Notes: generated by a model not told the origin, from the sequence alone. Counted from the stretch's first letter, positions 22,084 through 30,665 are shown. The stretch is 31,855 nt of DNA from JAEXNA01 sp050486105 (GCA_050486105.1 JBJHCR010000036.1:1-31855); one strand, 5' to 3'. A program made the numbers and translations.

Positions 22084-23895
22084 ATGACAGCAGCTGATCT
22101 CTTCAGCAACCCCTCGAAAAGCGAAGCCCAACTCAGGGGAACACTCCTCCTGGAGCAACCGTTGGTGGTTAACCGTTCCTTGCTCGTTACCGGCGACAGT
22201 ACGGCGGTCATCGCCTTTGTTGGGGGATCGCTGCGGTTTGAAGGGATCGGTCCTTTCGTCTTCCGAGGAGTCCGTTTTGAAGCCCAAAGAGAATCGGAGG
22301 GGAGCCCGGTTCAGGTGGAAAATGCCCAAATATTCTTTGAGGATTGCACTTTCGAGGGTTTCAGCAATGAGGACTCTAAGGTGGTAGCCATTCGGGCCAA
22401 GGGTCGCTCCAGGCTGGACTTCACGCAATGTCGGTTCCAGGATAATGATAGCCATCTTCAACTCGAGAGCACCAGTTCGGCCGATCTTCGTCGATGCCAC
22501 TTGGAAACGGCTACCACCGATGCCGTGCGGTTGCTCGGCTCCAGTGCGCTGAGGGCGGAGCATTGCCGATTCAGCGACAGCGGATGGACGGGGTTGCACT
22601 TGGGCGAACGATCGCGTACCCATCTCCACGAATGTCGAATTGAGAGAAACGGGGAGCACGGTGTTCATCTCAGCCAAAAAGCCGAGTTGATCAGCTGTGC
22701 CAACACCTTTGCCAAGAATGGTCAGCATGGCCTCTCGCTGGTGGAGCAAAGCACTTTGGTGTCCACCGTCGATCGTTTCACCGAAAACGAACTTTGCGGA
22801 CTCGATCTCGGAGATGAAAGTCAGGCCTTAATGCGAGAAGGGCAGTCCGAAGGAAACGGCAGTCACGGCTTCCAATTCCGCGACTCCTCCAGCGCCAAGT
22901 TGGATCGCCTGCTGAGTTCTGAGAACCGGGGCTCGGGGCTAGCGGTGTTTGCCCTAGCCAGAGTGCAAGCCGAGCAGTACCAGGGAACTTCCAATGGACT
23001 CAACGGAGCCCAATGCGGCGGAGAGGGCCGGCTCGGTTTGCTCGACTGCTGCCTGGAGAGCAACCTATCTTCGGGCTTGGCCCTCTTCGGCCAGGGACGA
23101 ACTCACCTTGAAGACACCCAACTGCTGGGCAACCAAGGCTACGGAGCCCAGGTCATCGAGAGTCATCAGTTGACGGCTCAAAACGGCACTTTCCAGAGCA
23201 ACAGCAGAGGCGGGCTTCTGTTGTTGGGGAAGAGTCAAGGGCGACTAGATTCCTGCGACCTGAAGAGCAATGGGCTGCATGGGATCGCCGTGGGAGATTT
23301 TGCTCGACTCACCCTGTCTCAGAGCCAGGTGCGAGAAAACAGTCGAGACGGGGTGCTCTTGCACAGCAAGGCCGCTAGCGAGCTGATCGGCAATCAGTTC
23401 CTCCAGAACGGGCGCTATGGATTCTTTGCTGCTGCGGAAAGTCGCCCCCTGTGGGCCGACAATGAGAGCCGAGACAACCAGGAAGAGCAAACCGTCCTGG
23501 AAACGGCCAAAGCCAGGCAAGCCTCCTCCCAGTGCGGTTTCGAGCAGGCTATCGCCCCTATGCCGGAAGGGGTCACCTTGTGCACCGAGAGCGGCCAAGA
23601 ACTCCATCTTCCGTTCCAGCCCAAGAAGGTGGAAAAAAAGCTCTTAGAAGCCCTCATGCGCCACGGCCGGCTCTCGGAAGCGGCTCTCGGCAAGGCCGCA
23701 GAAAGCCGACGGGTGGGAGGAGCCATGGAGAACCTCATCGACCGCCTGAGCCGCGCTGGTCTGCCGCTGATTCGACACGACGGTGACGGTCCCGAAGGAA
23801 ACGTTTACGCACTGCGCTTGGACCTCTCGCGCCAAAAACTTGAACCGGGCCATCGCCCGCATGAAATAGCCAATCAAGGGAGAAATGTATGCTGA
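22084..23895 (+). CDS. Parallel beta-helix protein with C-terminal winged-helix-like domain
   Basis: This 603-residue protein has no signal peptide. Residues about 20-165 form irregular strand repeats. From 166 to 445 there are rungs of exactly 23 residues of the form G-x-x-G-h-x-h ... N, with Asn at 189, 212, 235 and every 23 residues to 442. This 12-step Asn ladder is typical of right-handed parallel beta-helices (pectate-lyase-like and NosD-like carbohydrate or polymer binders). Residues 510-578 (LPFQPKKVEKKLLEALMRHG...AGLPLIRHDGDGPEGNVYAL) look like a winged helix. The stop overlaps the start of the ATPase gene by seven bases, so the two are co-translated and probably act together in the cytoplasm. 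Partner or ligand unknown. Confidence 0.88.
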   Translation: MTAADLFSNPSKSEAQLRGTLLLEQPLVVNRSLLVTGDSTAVIAFVGGSLRFEGIGPFVFRGVRFEAQRESEGSPVQVENAQIFFEDCTFEGFSNEDSKVVAIRAKGRSRLDFTQCRFQDNDSHLQLESTSSADLRRCHLETATTDAVRLLGSSALRAEHCRFSDSGWTGLHLGERSRTHLHECRIERNGEHGVHLSQKAELISCANTFAKNGQHGLSLVEQSTLVSTVDRFTENELCGLDLGDESQALMREGQSEGNGSHGFQFRDSSSAKLDRLLSSENRGSGLAVFALARVQAEQYQGTSNGLNGAQCGGEGRLGLLDCCLESNLSSGLALFGQGRTHLEDTQLLGNQGYGAQVIESHQLTAQNGTFQSNSRGGLLLLGKSQGRLDSCDLKSNGLHGIAVGDFARLTLSQSQVRENSRDGVLLHSKAASELIGNQFLQNGRYGFFAAAESRPLWADNESRDNQEEQTVLETAKARQASSQCGFEQAIAPMPEGVTLCTESGQELHLPFQPKKVEKKLLEALMRHGRLSEAALGKAAESRRVGGAMENLIDRLSRAGLPLIRHDGDGPEGNVYALRLDLSRQKLEPGHRPHEIANQGRNVC

Positions 23896-25199
23896 AAACC
23901 ATCGACCGCGCGGTGGCCACTGGGATCATCAACGCGCTGCGGGCCGGAACCGTGCCATCCGAAGGACTAGAGCACTTTGCCGTGGGCTTAGACCAACAAA
24001 TGGAGGTCTTGAGAGAGCAGCGGCAATGGGTCTCCTCGGGCCGTTCGGCCTTCAAGTTCATTCGAGGTGGATACGGCTCGGGTAAGACCTTCCTGAGTTC
24101 CCTGGCTGCGGCCGAAGCTTTGGAGTCCAACTTTCTGGTGAGCAAAGTGGTGATCTCGGGAACCGACACTCCCCTTTACCGCTTAGCCGCTGTCTATCGA
24201 AAAATGTGCGGAAACCTCTCTCTCACCGATCGCAAGGGAGGTTCTCTGCAGACCCTGGTGGATCGATGGCTTTATCGGTTGGAAGACCAGGTGGTGGAAA
24301 TCGACGGCCTAGAAGAGGACGACCCAGGCTTCCCTGACGCCGTGGCCAAAAAGGTCGAGACCAACTTAGTGCGGGTGGGCGAGAGAGCCGGCAGACTGGC
24401 CGTTTGCCTGAAAGCCTACCATAAAGCGAAGTTTGAGAATCGTTTTTCCGACGCCCGGGGCCTTTTGGACTGGATGTCGGGCGATCATAAGGTCGGCTTT
24501 GATGTGAAGAAGTTGGCCGATGTCACCGGTCGAGTGGAAAACTGGGACGTTATGCCCTTCTTAAGGGGTTGGTTGGAACTGATGGAAGGCTCGGGCTACT
24601 CCGGACTGTTTCTGGTTCTCGACGAGGTGGAAACGGTCTTGCGTCTGCGTCGCCCGGAGCGGCTGAAGTCTCTGGAAATGCTGCGCCAACTCATCGATGC
24701 CATCGAAAACAATGAACTCCCCGGGCTCCACCTGGTGCTCACCGGCACCCCGGACTTCTTCGAAGGGCCTCAAGGAGTGCCTTCGCTGCAGCCCCTCAAC
24801 GAAAGAATCCGAATGACGGGGCACTCTGACGAGCCCATCAACCTTCGACAGCCGCAGATCGTGCTGCCCACTTTGGACTCGGATCGCCTTTTCATGGTAG
24901 CCCAAAAGATTCGCTCCTTGTACCCTTCCCAACACCCCGAACTGCTGGAAACCAAGGTGCCCGACGCCTTCATCAAGGCCCTAGTGGATTCCATGACCGC
25001 GGGCTTCGGCGGCCGGGTGGAAGTGGTTCCCAGACTCTTTCTGCGGGAATTTGTCCACATTCTAGATCTGGTGGACCAACATTCCGATTACGACCCCCTG
25101 AGAAGCTACGTTTTTGAAAAGGATCGCTTGGAGCCAGAATTCATGACCTCCGAAGAGAGAGAAGCTCTCACCGATCAGGCTGTTCCGGTCCTCATCTAG
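23889..25199 (+). CDS. BrxD-like P-loop ATPase (DUF2791/PF10923 type)
   Basis: The 436-residue protein starts at ATG 23889, with GGGAG seven bases upstream inside the previous gene. Walker A is GGYGSGKT (60-67) preceded by FKFIRG. Walker B is LFLVLDEVETVL (240-251, Asp245-Glu246). A sensor-like LVLTGTPDFFEGPQGVPSLQPL (282-303) and a C-terminal helical lid (GFGGRVEVVPRLFLREFVHILD) follow. These blocks, their order and the length match BrxD, an ATP-binding subunit of some BREX phage-defence systems, and stand-alone relatives. No PglX methylase, PglZ or BrxHI helicase gene lies in the window. Its sole operon partner is the beta-helix protein, so it may power a different DNA or surveillance complex. 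A terminator follows 18 bases after the stop. Confidence 0.85.
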   Translation: MLKTIDRAVATGIINALRAGTVPSEGLEHFAVGLDQQMEVLREQRQWVSSGRSAFKFIRGGYGSGKTFLSSLAAAEALESNFLVSKVVISGTDTPLYRLAAVYRKMCGNLSLTDRKGGSLQTLVDRWLYRLEDQVVEIDGLEEDDPGFPDAVAKKVETNLVRVGERAGRLAVCLKAYHKAKFENRFSDARGLLDWMSGDHKVGFDVKKLADVTGRVENWDVMPFLRGWLELMEGSGYSGLFLVLDEVETVLRLRRPERLKSLEMLRQLIDAIENNELPGLHLVLTGTPDFFEGPQGVPSLQPLNERIRMTGHSDEPINLRQPQIVLPTLDSDRLFMVAQKIRSLYPSQHPELLETKVPDAFIKALVDSMTAGFGGRVEVVPRLFLREFVHILDLVDQHSDYDPLRSYVFEKDRLEPEFMTSEEREALTDQAVPVLI

Positions 25200-25217
25200 G
25201 AAGCCCCAAAGCCCATA

Positions 25218-25249
25218 AAAAAGAGAGGGTCTCGAGACCCTCTCTTTTT
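25218..25249. terminator. Perfect palindromic bidirectional terminator
   Basis: A 32-base perfect palindrome with A5 on one side and T5 on the other, centred at GGGTCTC|GAGACCC. It ends the ATPase transcript on the plus strand and the tRNA-Gln transcript on the minus strand. Confidence 0.93.
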
Positions 25250-25260
25250 ATTCTAACTGT

Positions 25261-25331
25261 CTGGGGTACCTGGATTCGAACCAGGGATGGAGGCTCCAAA
25301 GGCCCCTGCCTTACCGCTTGGCTATACCCCA
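25261..25331 (-). tRNA. trnQ: tRNA-Gln (anticodon UUG)
   Basis: The 71-nt cloverleaf has acceptor TGGGGTA/TACCCCA, the D arm GCCAAGCGGTAAGGC, an anticodon stem GGGGC/GCCTC with loop CTTTGGA (anticodon TTG), and a T arm with GGTTCGAATCC. The discriminator base is G. The CCA end is not encoded (ACA follows), so it must be added after transcription. Confidence 0.95.
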
Positions 25332-25351
25332 ACGCTACTTGAATCGTGCCT

Positions 25352-25380
25352 ATGTTAGCGAGCCTCGCGGCCCGAGTCAA
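25352..25380 (-). promoter_or_regulatory. tRNA-Gln promoter
   Basis: TTGACT, 17-base spacer, TAACAT, read on the minus strand, with the -10 box 20 bases before the tRNA. Confidence 0.6.
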
Positions 25381-25410
25381 CCTCGAGGAGAAACTTTTTC
25401 CAAGCGGCGA

Positions 25411-27108
25411 TCATTCCTCCTGCTCTTCTCCGTTCCATCCCCAGGCCGCACCCCCGGCCCGATAGTCGGCTTCCCCCACATAAGTGCCGCTCTCTGCGTC
25501 CTTCACCAACCCCACGGCGTGGCTGCGCATACTTCCCTCAACAACCTTATGGCCCATGTCTTCCAAGCGACGACGGACCTCAGGAGACAGCATCCGCTCC
25601 ACCGAGAGCTCATCGGGGAGCCACTGATGATGGATCCGGGGAGCATCCAAGCACTGCTTGATATTCAGGCTGTGCTCGAAAAGCCCCACGGCCATCTGAA
25701 AAACTGTGGTGGCGATCCTGGGCCCACCGGCTGAAGCCAAACTGGCCACCGGCATTCCATCTTGGACAAAAATCGTAGGAGCCGCGCTGGAAGCCGGACG
25801 CTTGCCCGGCTCGACTTGGTTGACCCGAGAGGACACTAGGCCGAAAGCGTCGGGCGTTCCCGGGCTTCTGCTGAAATCGTCCATGACGTTGTTCATCAGA
25901 AGGCCAGTTTCCGGCGGCATGAGCATGGAGCCGAGCCAGAGATTGATGGACTCCGTAGCCGCCACGAAGCCCCCGCTGGGGTCGGCCGTGAGGTAGGCCG
26001 CAGTCCCCCCCACCCCAGGATGGTTCACTCCGGCTGGAGTCTCCAGGCCCTGCAGAGGGGGAGTCTCCACCAATTCGGTGGCCCGATCGGGATCGATGCT
26101 CCGGTGGAGTTCCTCGAGTCTTAGGGTATCGAGCATCTGCAAAGCCGGCACCGGAAAGAAATCAGGATCAGCGACCCAACTGGAACGGTCAGCAAAGGAG
26201 AGTCGCATGGCTTCGGCCTGGAGATGATAGCAGCGGGCGGTTCCGAAATCCTCAGAACCTAGCACGAAAGGCTCCAACATTTTCAGCATCTGGAGAACCT
26301 GGATGCCGCCGCCGGAAGGTGGCCCAATGGTGTACACATCCACCCCTCGATAGGACTGACTCAAAGGCTGTCGTTCCACCACTTTGTACGCCGCCATATC
26401 CTCCATGGTGAAGATCCCCCCGGAATTCCTCACTCCAGCCACGATCTTCTCGGCCGTCTCCCCCAGATAGAACTCTTCAGGACCAAATTCTGACAGTCGG
26501 CGGTAGGTGCGGGCCAGGGTGGGGAAAGTCAGCCGTCGCCCAGGCGACGGCACCTCTCCGTCTTGGGTGAGCAGGGCCTGGGCCGCGGTAGGAAACTTCA
26601 ATAATTCATCGCGACGGGCGGTCAACACTCGACGCAGGTTGGGGTAAGCTTGAAATCCCCGCTCTGCTAGCTCGATCCCGGGCTCCAAGGCACGCTGCCA
26701 GGAAATGGTGCCAAACTCTTCCAGCAAGCGGGCCAGACCCGCAACGGAACCCGGTATCCCTGGGGCCAGCCCCCCGCGAACGGAGGTGAGTTCTTCGTCC
26801 CCGAACATCTCGGGATGGGAACCTCGAGGGGCGCACTCTCGAAAATCAAAAGATCTGGGGCGGTCCATCCCTGGCAAATACACCAGTGCAAAACCCCCGC
26901 CTCCCAGTCCTGTGTAGTGCGGACAAACCACCCCTAGAGTGAGAGAAAGGGTCACTGCAGCATCGACGGCGTTGCCCCCCTGTTGCATCACCTGAGAAGC
27001 GGCCCGAGAAGCCAGCCAGTGATCGGACACCGCAATGGCCTTGGTGCCCCATTCGGGGAATGGCGGCTCTAGACTCGTTTGAGTATCGTCCTGAAACAGT
27101 CTGGTCAT
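25411..27108 (-). CDS. ggt: Gamma-glutamyltransferase family protein
   Basis: The 565-residue protein is of usual length but lacks an N-terminal signal peptide (MTRLFQDDTQTSLEP), so it appears cytoplasmic, unlike classical GGT. Family blocks include GGNAVDAAVTLSLTLGVVCPHYTGLGGGGF, VRGGLAPGIPGSVAGL, GPPSGGGIQVLQML and GLLMNNVMDDFS. GGTs cleave themselves before a catalytic Thr in T-T-H-x-S-V-V-D. The equivalent here is Gly368-Thr369-Ala-Ala-Tyr-Leu-Thr-Ala-Asp: the nucleophile Thr is kept, but the next Thr and His are Ala. The downstream N-L-W-L-G-S and A-G-G-P-R-I motifs are present. It may act on another gamma-glutamyl or acyl substrate rather than glutathione. It lies 73 bases after the gamma-carboxylase-like gene. 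Confidence 0.9.
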   Translation of the reverse strand: MTRLFQDDTQTSLEPPFPEWGTKAIAVSDHWLASRAASQVMQQGGNAVDAAVTLSLTLGVVCPHYTGLGGGGFALVYLPGMDRPRSFDFRECAPRGSHPEMFGDEELTSVRGGLAPGIPGSVAGLARLLEEFGTISWQRALEPGIELAERGFQAYPNLRRVLTARRDELLKFPTAAQALLTQDGEVPSPGRRLTFPTLARTYRRLSEFGPEEFYLGETAEKIVAGVRNSGGIFTMEDMAAYKVVERQPLSQSYRGVDVYTIGPPSGGGIQVLQMLKMLEPFVLGSEDFGTARCYHLQAEAMRLSFADRSSWVADPDFFPVPALQMLDTLRLEELHRSIDPDRATELVETPPLQGLETPAGVNHPGVGGTAAYLTADPSGGFVAATESINLWLGSMLMPPETGLLMNNVMDDFSRSPGTPDAFGLVSSRVNQVEPGKRPASSAAPTIFVQDGMPVASLASAGGPRIATTVFQMAVGLFEHSLNIKQCLDAPRIHHQWLPDELSVERMLSPEVRRRLEDMGHKVVEGSMRSHAVGLVKDAESGTYVGEADYRAGGAAWGWNGEEQEE

Positions 27109-27136
27109 TGGGGCCTCGCCCTTCGGGCGCCCCTAC

Positions 27137-27153
27137 AAAACCCCTGTCGGGTT
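27137..27153 (-). terminator. Weak hairpin between the HTTM gene and ggt
   Basis: On the minus strand AACCC, loop of about five bases, GGGGTTTTG. Five base pairs only, so partial termination at best. Confidence 0.28.
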
Positions 27154-27181
27154 AGTAATAAGGTGCCGCTCCCGAGCGCGC

Positions 27182-28723
27182 CTATCTCATGACCGAAAAA
27201 TCCGCTCCGGTGAGCAGGACCAGGGCTATCCCTATAGGCACCAAAGCCGCCCCCCAGAAGAGTTGGCTGAGAAAGCGTTTTTGAAGGCCATCGAAGACCA
27301 CTAAGCCAAAGACCGTTAGGAGTCCAAGCCAAAGCCAAGTCACGTTCAAGAATAGAAATGCCGGAGCAAACGAAATAAGCAGGAATAGTCTTGCGGGACT
27401 TCGAGACGAGGCCCAGGCCAAGGATCCGAGAAGCAAAAAAACACTCCCATGCCAGCGAACCACCCAAGCGGGGATCTCCAATGGCTGAATTCGTAGACCC
27501 AAAGGCAGAATGTAGTTGGGGTGGGTGGGTCCTGCCGCAGTGAACCCTACCTTGGGGTCGACCAAAGTCTGGGCAGGACGTTGATTCATGGAGACATGGT
27601 TTCGCACGTATATCGTGCCCTCGTGCACCTTCGCCAGGTGTTGGGCGTATTGAGCCAGCATATGGGGGGTTTTGACCATATCTTTGTATTGTTTAGAACT
27701 GAGGTCAGAGCCAGCATCTAGAAGCCGAATTCGACCCTCACCCGGCCGCTCCAGATAAAATTGACATCCGTAGGTCGATCGACTCCTGAGCATCATTCTC
27801 CAGGCGAACCAGTGAGATTCGCTGGTCCAATTGGCATCTCCGGGCACAAAGTAATGTCGCAATGGAAACAAAATTTGAAATGAACTGTACAGAACAAGGA
27901 ACAGGCAAACCAGTACTACCTGGCGCTCTGCCGGTAGAGATACCGCCTTGGGTGGATTCAAGCGACGCTGCAGGGGACCGAGGTTCACAAACAGCACCAG
28001 CGTTCCCAACATGAGATATGGGAAGACTCCTATAGAAAAGAGAATGCTGTTGGCCAAATGAAACCCTATCAGGAGAGGGACATAGACCCACCGACCTGGA
28101 GGCCACAAGAGGAAAACAGGAGCGAACAAATCCAGGTACATAGCCCCGTGGCTGGCCAAGAAAACCACCGGTTCACTTTCGAACCAAGAGAGGTCCCATC
28201 TTCTGGCACGACTGCCAAACCAGACAGAAATAGGTACAGCACCGAACCAGTCCGCGTGCATTTTTGCTACCCCGGCAAAGAGATAGACCACCAGGACTTG
28301 AAATCGAAAGATTCCCAGTTTCCAAAAGGGTACCTCCTTACGTTCATTCGTCACGCCTGTCACCAAAAACAGCAGAGCCACCAAGGAGATAAAGTAGTAG
28401 TGATTATTGTAGTGCGCCTTCTCTAAAAGCCAAACGTAGGAAAAGCCAAGGAAGACCACCAGAGCCGAAAAGCGAGACCATATGCCGGCTCCCAAGGTGA
28501 TTCCGGCCAGGATGAGAGCAAGAAAAAGACATCGAAAGCCGGCGTCGGAAAGAGGCTTCAACCAGGAAAAATGGACAAAAAAGAACTGGGCCTCTAAGAA
28601 TCTAGCCTCTAGTACTCCTGAAGACCACTTTTCCACGAAATAGTAGGCCACTGTCGTTCCAAAAATGATCCGGAAGAGTTGGAGAGCCAGAGGGTCTTTC
28701 GGAGCGAAAAGCCACTGCTCCAC
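27182..28723 (-). CDS. HTTM / vitamin-K-dependent gamma-carboxylase family membrane protein
   Basis: The protein has a helical transmembrane N-terminal domain with DPLALQLFRIIFG, LLEKAHYNNHYYFISL, YLFAGVAKMHADW and FHLANSILFSIGVFPYLML. A soluble segment holding SESHWFAWRMMLRSRS and MNQRPAQTLVDP follows. These are the conserved blocks of gamma-glutamyl carboxylase relatives. The Lys in GVAKMHADW lines up with the catalytic base of the human enzyme. Four more helices end the protein. The start is uncertain. ATGs at 28858 and 28843 would overlap the PilX-like gene by up to 95 bases. GTG 28723 is used here, but an ATT at 28741 has AGAGAGG eight bases upstream. Bacterial members are mostly uncharacterised; carboxylation activity is not implied. 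Confidence 0.82.
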   Translation of the reverse strand: MEQWLFAPKDPLALQLFRIIFGTTVAYYFVEKWSSGVLEARFLEAQFFFVHFSWLKPLSDAGFRCLFLALILAGITLGAGIWSRFSALVVFLGFSYVWLLEKAHYNNHYYFISLVALLFLVTGVTNERKEVPFWKLGIFRFQVLVVYLFAGVAKMHADWFGAVPISVWFGSRARRWDLSWFESEPVVFLASHGAMYLDLFAPVFLLWPPGRWVYVPLLIGFHLANSILFSIGVFPYLMLGTLVLFVNLGPLQRRLNPPKAVSLPAERQVVLVCLFLVLYSSFQILFPLRHYFVPGDANWTSESHWFAWRMMLRSRSTYGCQFYLERPGEGRIRLLDAGSDLSSKQYKDMVKTPHMLAQYAQHLAKVHEGTIYVRNHVSMNQRPAQTLVDPKVGFTAAGPTHPNYILPLGLRIQPLEIPAWVVRWHGSVFLLLGSLAWASSRSPARLFLLISFAPAFLFLNVTWLWLGLLTVFGLVVFDGLQKRFLSQLFWGAALVPIGIALVLLTGADFSVMR

Positions 28724-28763
28724 CTGCCTAAAACGAGAAATAGTGACGTCCTCTCTAGAGTTT

Positions 28764-30647
28764 TTAGAGCTTTCTCCAGCTTCGGACCTCAAGCCGTGTG
28801 GGAGCAGTCGTGTCCATAAGACTAAGAAGGTACTCGGAATCATAAACCAGTTGAGCATTACTAGCGGCGACGTTCACCGCCCCGGCACCCGCGTTTTCCC
28901 CGGGAGCTTGACCGTCCTCAGGTGCGCCCCCATAGGCGACTAAAGCACCTCTTAGGTAGAGACTCTCGTCGAGAGTAGCCATGAAATTCCCTTGAGCGTA
29001 CAGGACCCCGGCAAAAGCCACATCCCCTGGTGAGAGCGACCCGAAAGGAGAAGAGCCGCCGCCGAACAACCAATCGGGCGGTCCAGGGCTATCACCCCCA
29101 CCACCACCTCCGTCTTCGTCATCGTAGCCTTCGTCTTCGTCATCGCCGCCTCCACCGCCACCGCCACCGCCACTGTAGGCGGATTGAACTTCCAACGGCA
29201 CCTGTTCGAGGACGATATCGCCTTTGGAGTAGATGGCGACTTTCATGTCGGGGTCGGCTTCGAAGACACTGCTCCCTTGAAAGCGAATATCACCTTCGCT
29301 AGTCACCGCCCCCTGACCTAAGAACGTGCCTTCCACCTGTACACTCCCTTGAGCAGTCAAGATTGGAGCGGGGTCGGTCGGACTGAGCGGTATCAGTTCG
29401 CTCACCGGACGCAATCCGGTGGCAGCCAGCAGTCCGTCTTCGGGAACGATGGCAAAACCCTGAGCCGAGCCGCTCGGCGAAACATACACATTTCTATTGA
29501 TGGTCATCCGCATGGTCAGCGGATTCAATTGCACCGCTCCGCTGCCGCCATCTAGGTCCCCACCGGTCAAGAAGGTAGCTGCCGGTGCCCCCGAGGGAGG
29601 ATTCAGAGGATCGTAGTCCACAGCATAATAATCTAAGCGTGGGGGCAAATCTCTCCAGACATAAGTCCCGGCCGGGATTGAGGCCCCACTGGAGTCAGCC
29701 TTGTCTACTTGGTCCCAACCGAGGCGAAGAAAGTTGGCCGAAGAATCTTTCTGGGTTGCAGCCGGATCCGTGGACTCAATGCCGTTGACGGTAAAACTTC
29801 CGTACCCTGGACTGACGTAAACTTCCCCATTGTCCATCTCCAGCGGGTCGCTGCCTCCTATGAGGCTCACGTTTTGCAACGTCCGGATCCTAGGGGGTAC
29901 CCGGTCGTCTTCGCTACTTATGATGAGTTTATTGTTAATGTTGAAATCTATTTCGTCTGCTCCATAGAGAACAGAGTCACCCAACTGAGACAGTTCTCTC
30001 GAAAGGATGACCTCCACCGTTCGACGGGTGACTCCCGACCGATCACTCACTTCTTGAAGGTTGCCCTGGTCGATCCCGGCCATCCCGTCTCCGGCCAGTC
30101 CCTCCACATACAACGCTGCCGAGTATCGAGGAATGGAGAACGGAGTCGAGGTGGAATCGGTGACCGGGAACGTCCCTCCGGCCTGATTGGCTCGGTAGAC
30201 GGGGGTGGAGGTTTCGCTATTGAGACTGTTGAGAGAAACATACTGGCTGGGAACAAACATCGGTGCGCTGGGATCTCCCCCTAAACCGTCGTCTGGGCTG
30301 CTGGCCCCATTCTGATGATTGAAACGGAGCCGAAACATGCTCGGGGGACCTTGAGCCCCCCAAAGCAAACCCACGACATTCCCCTGATCCTCGCGGATCC
30401 AAAGCGAACCGGCCTGATCTACGGTAACCTCGTTGGCGTCCCCTCTCCAACTGGGATCGGCCTGCAAGCGCGACCTAGCATACTCGGCTCCTGCCTGAGC
30501 CGCGGCCAGAGCCTCCTGCTCGGCTTCCACGCTGCCGCGCATCAGACTGCCCCCTGAAAGGAGCAATAAGGCGGCCCCCACGATCATCACCGTGAGAACC
30601 GTCATGACCAAAGTTGTAAAGAGGGCTGCGCCTTGTTGTGCTCTCAT
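28764..30647 (-). CDS. PilX-like pilus assembly/minor pilin protein with beta-solenoid region
   Basis: The start is MRAQQGAALFTTLVMTVLTV, with one membrane helix and the helix AAAQAGAEYARSRLQADPSW: the PilX_N pattern, related to prepilins. ATG 30647 has AGGAG four bases upstream. The long middle is Ser/Gly/Asp-rich. Towards the end are strand repeats (TAQGSVQVEGTFLGQGAVTSEG, YSKGDIVLEQV, AGVLYAQGNF, LYLRGALVAYG) like the bactofilin-like or DUF7305 solenoid of PilX-type proteins. A Gly9-acidic-Gly6 insert interrupts it at about residues 493-518. It is 18 bases downstream of the PilW/PulJ-like gene and part of a minor-pilin operon. It probably sits at the pilus tip or acts in priming; the exact role is inferred. 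Confidence 0.82.
   Translation of the reverse strand: MRAQQGAALFTTLVMTVLTVMIVGAALLLLSGGSLMRGSVEAEQEALAAAQAGAEYARSRLQADPSWRGDANEVTVDQAGSLWIREDQGNVVGLLWGAQGPPSMFRLRFNHQNGASSPDDGLGGDPSAPMFVPSQYVSLNSLNSETSTPVYRANQAGGTFPVTDSTSTPFSIPRYSAALYVEGLAGDGMAGIDQGNLQEVSDRSGVTRRTVEVILSRELSQLGDSVLYGADEIDFNINNKLIISSEDDRVPPRIRTLQNVSLIGGSDPLEMDNGEVYVSPGYGSFTVNGIESTDPAATQKDSSANFLRLGWDQVDKADSSGASIPAGTYVWRDLPPRLDYYAVDYDPLNPPSGAPAATFLTGGDLDGGSGAVQLNPLTMRMTINRNVYVSPSGSAQGFAIVPEDGLLAATGLRPVSELIPLSPTDPAPILTAQGSVQVEGTFLGQGAVTSEGDIRFQGSSVFEADPDMKVAIYSKGDIVLEQVPLEVQSAYSGGGGGGGGGDDEDEGYDDEDGGGGGGDSPGPPDWLFGGGSSPFGSLSPGDVAFAGVLYAQGNFMATLDESLYLRGALVAYGGAPEDGQAPGENAGAGAVNVAASNAQLVYDSEYLLSLMDTTAPTRLEVRSWRKL
29095..29172. repeat. 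Low-complexity Gly/Asp/Glu coding repeat
   Basis: Within the PilX-like gene: runs of CCACCG/CCGCCACC triplets on the plus strand (coding Gly) around a duplicated CGTCTTCGTCATCG (coding acidic residues). It looks prone to slippage and length variation. Confidence 0.7.
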
Positions 30648-30665
30648 CTCACTCCTAATCATAGC

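Noticed and set aside
22084..25199. A complete BREX phage-defence system
   Set aside because: Only a BrxD-like ATPase is present; no PglX, PglZ, BrxA/B/C/L or helicase gene is seen on either strand of the window.
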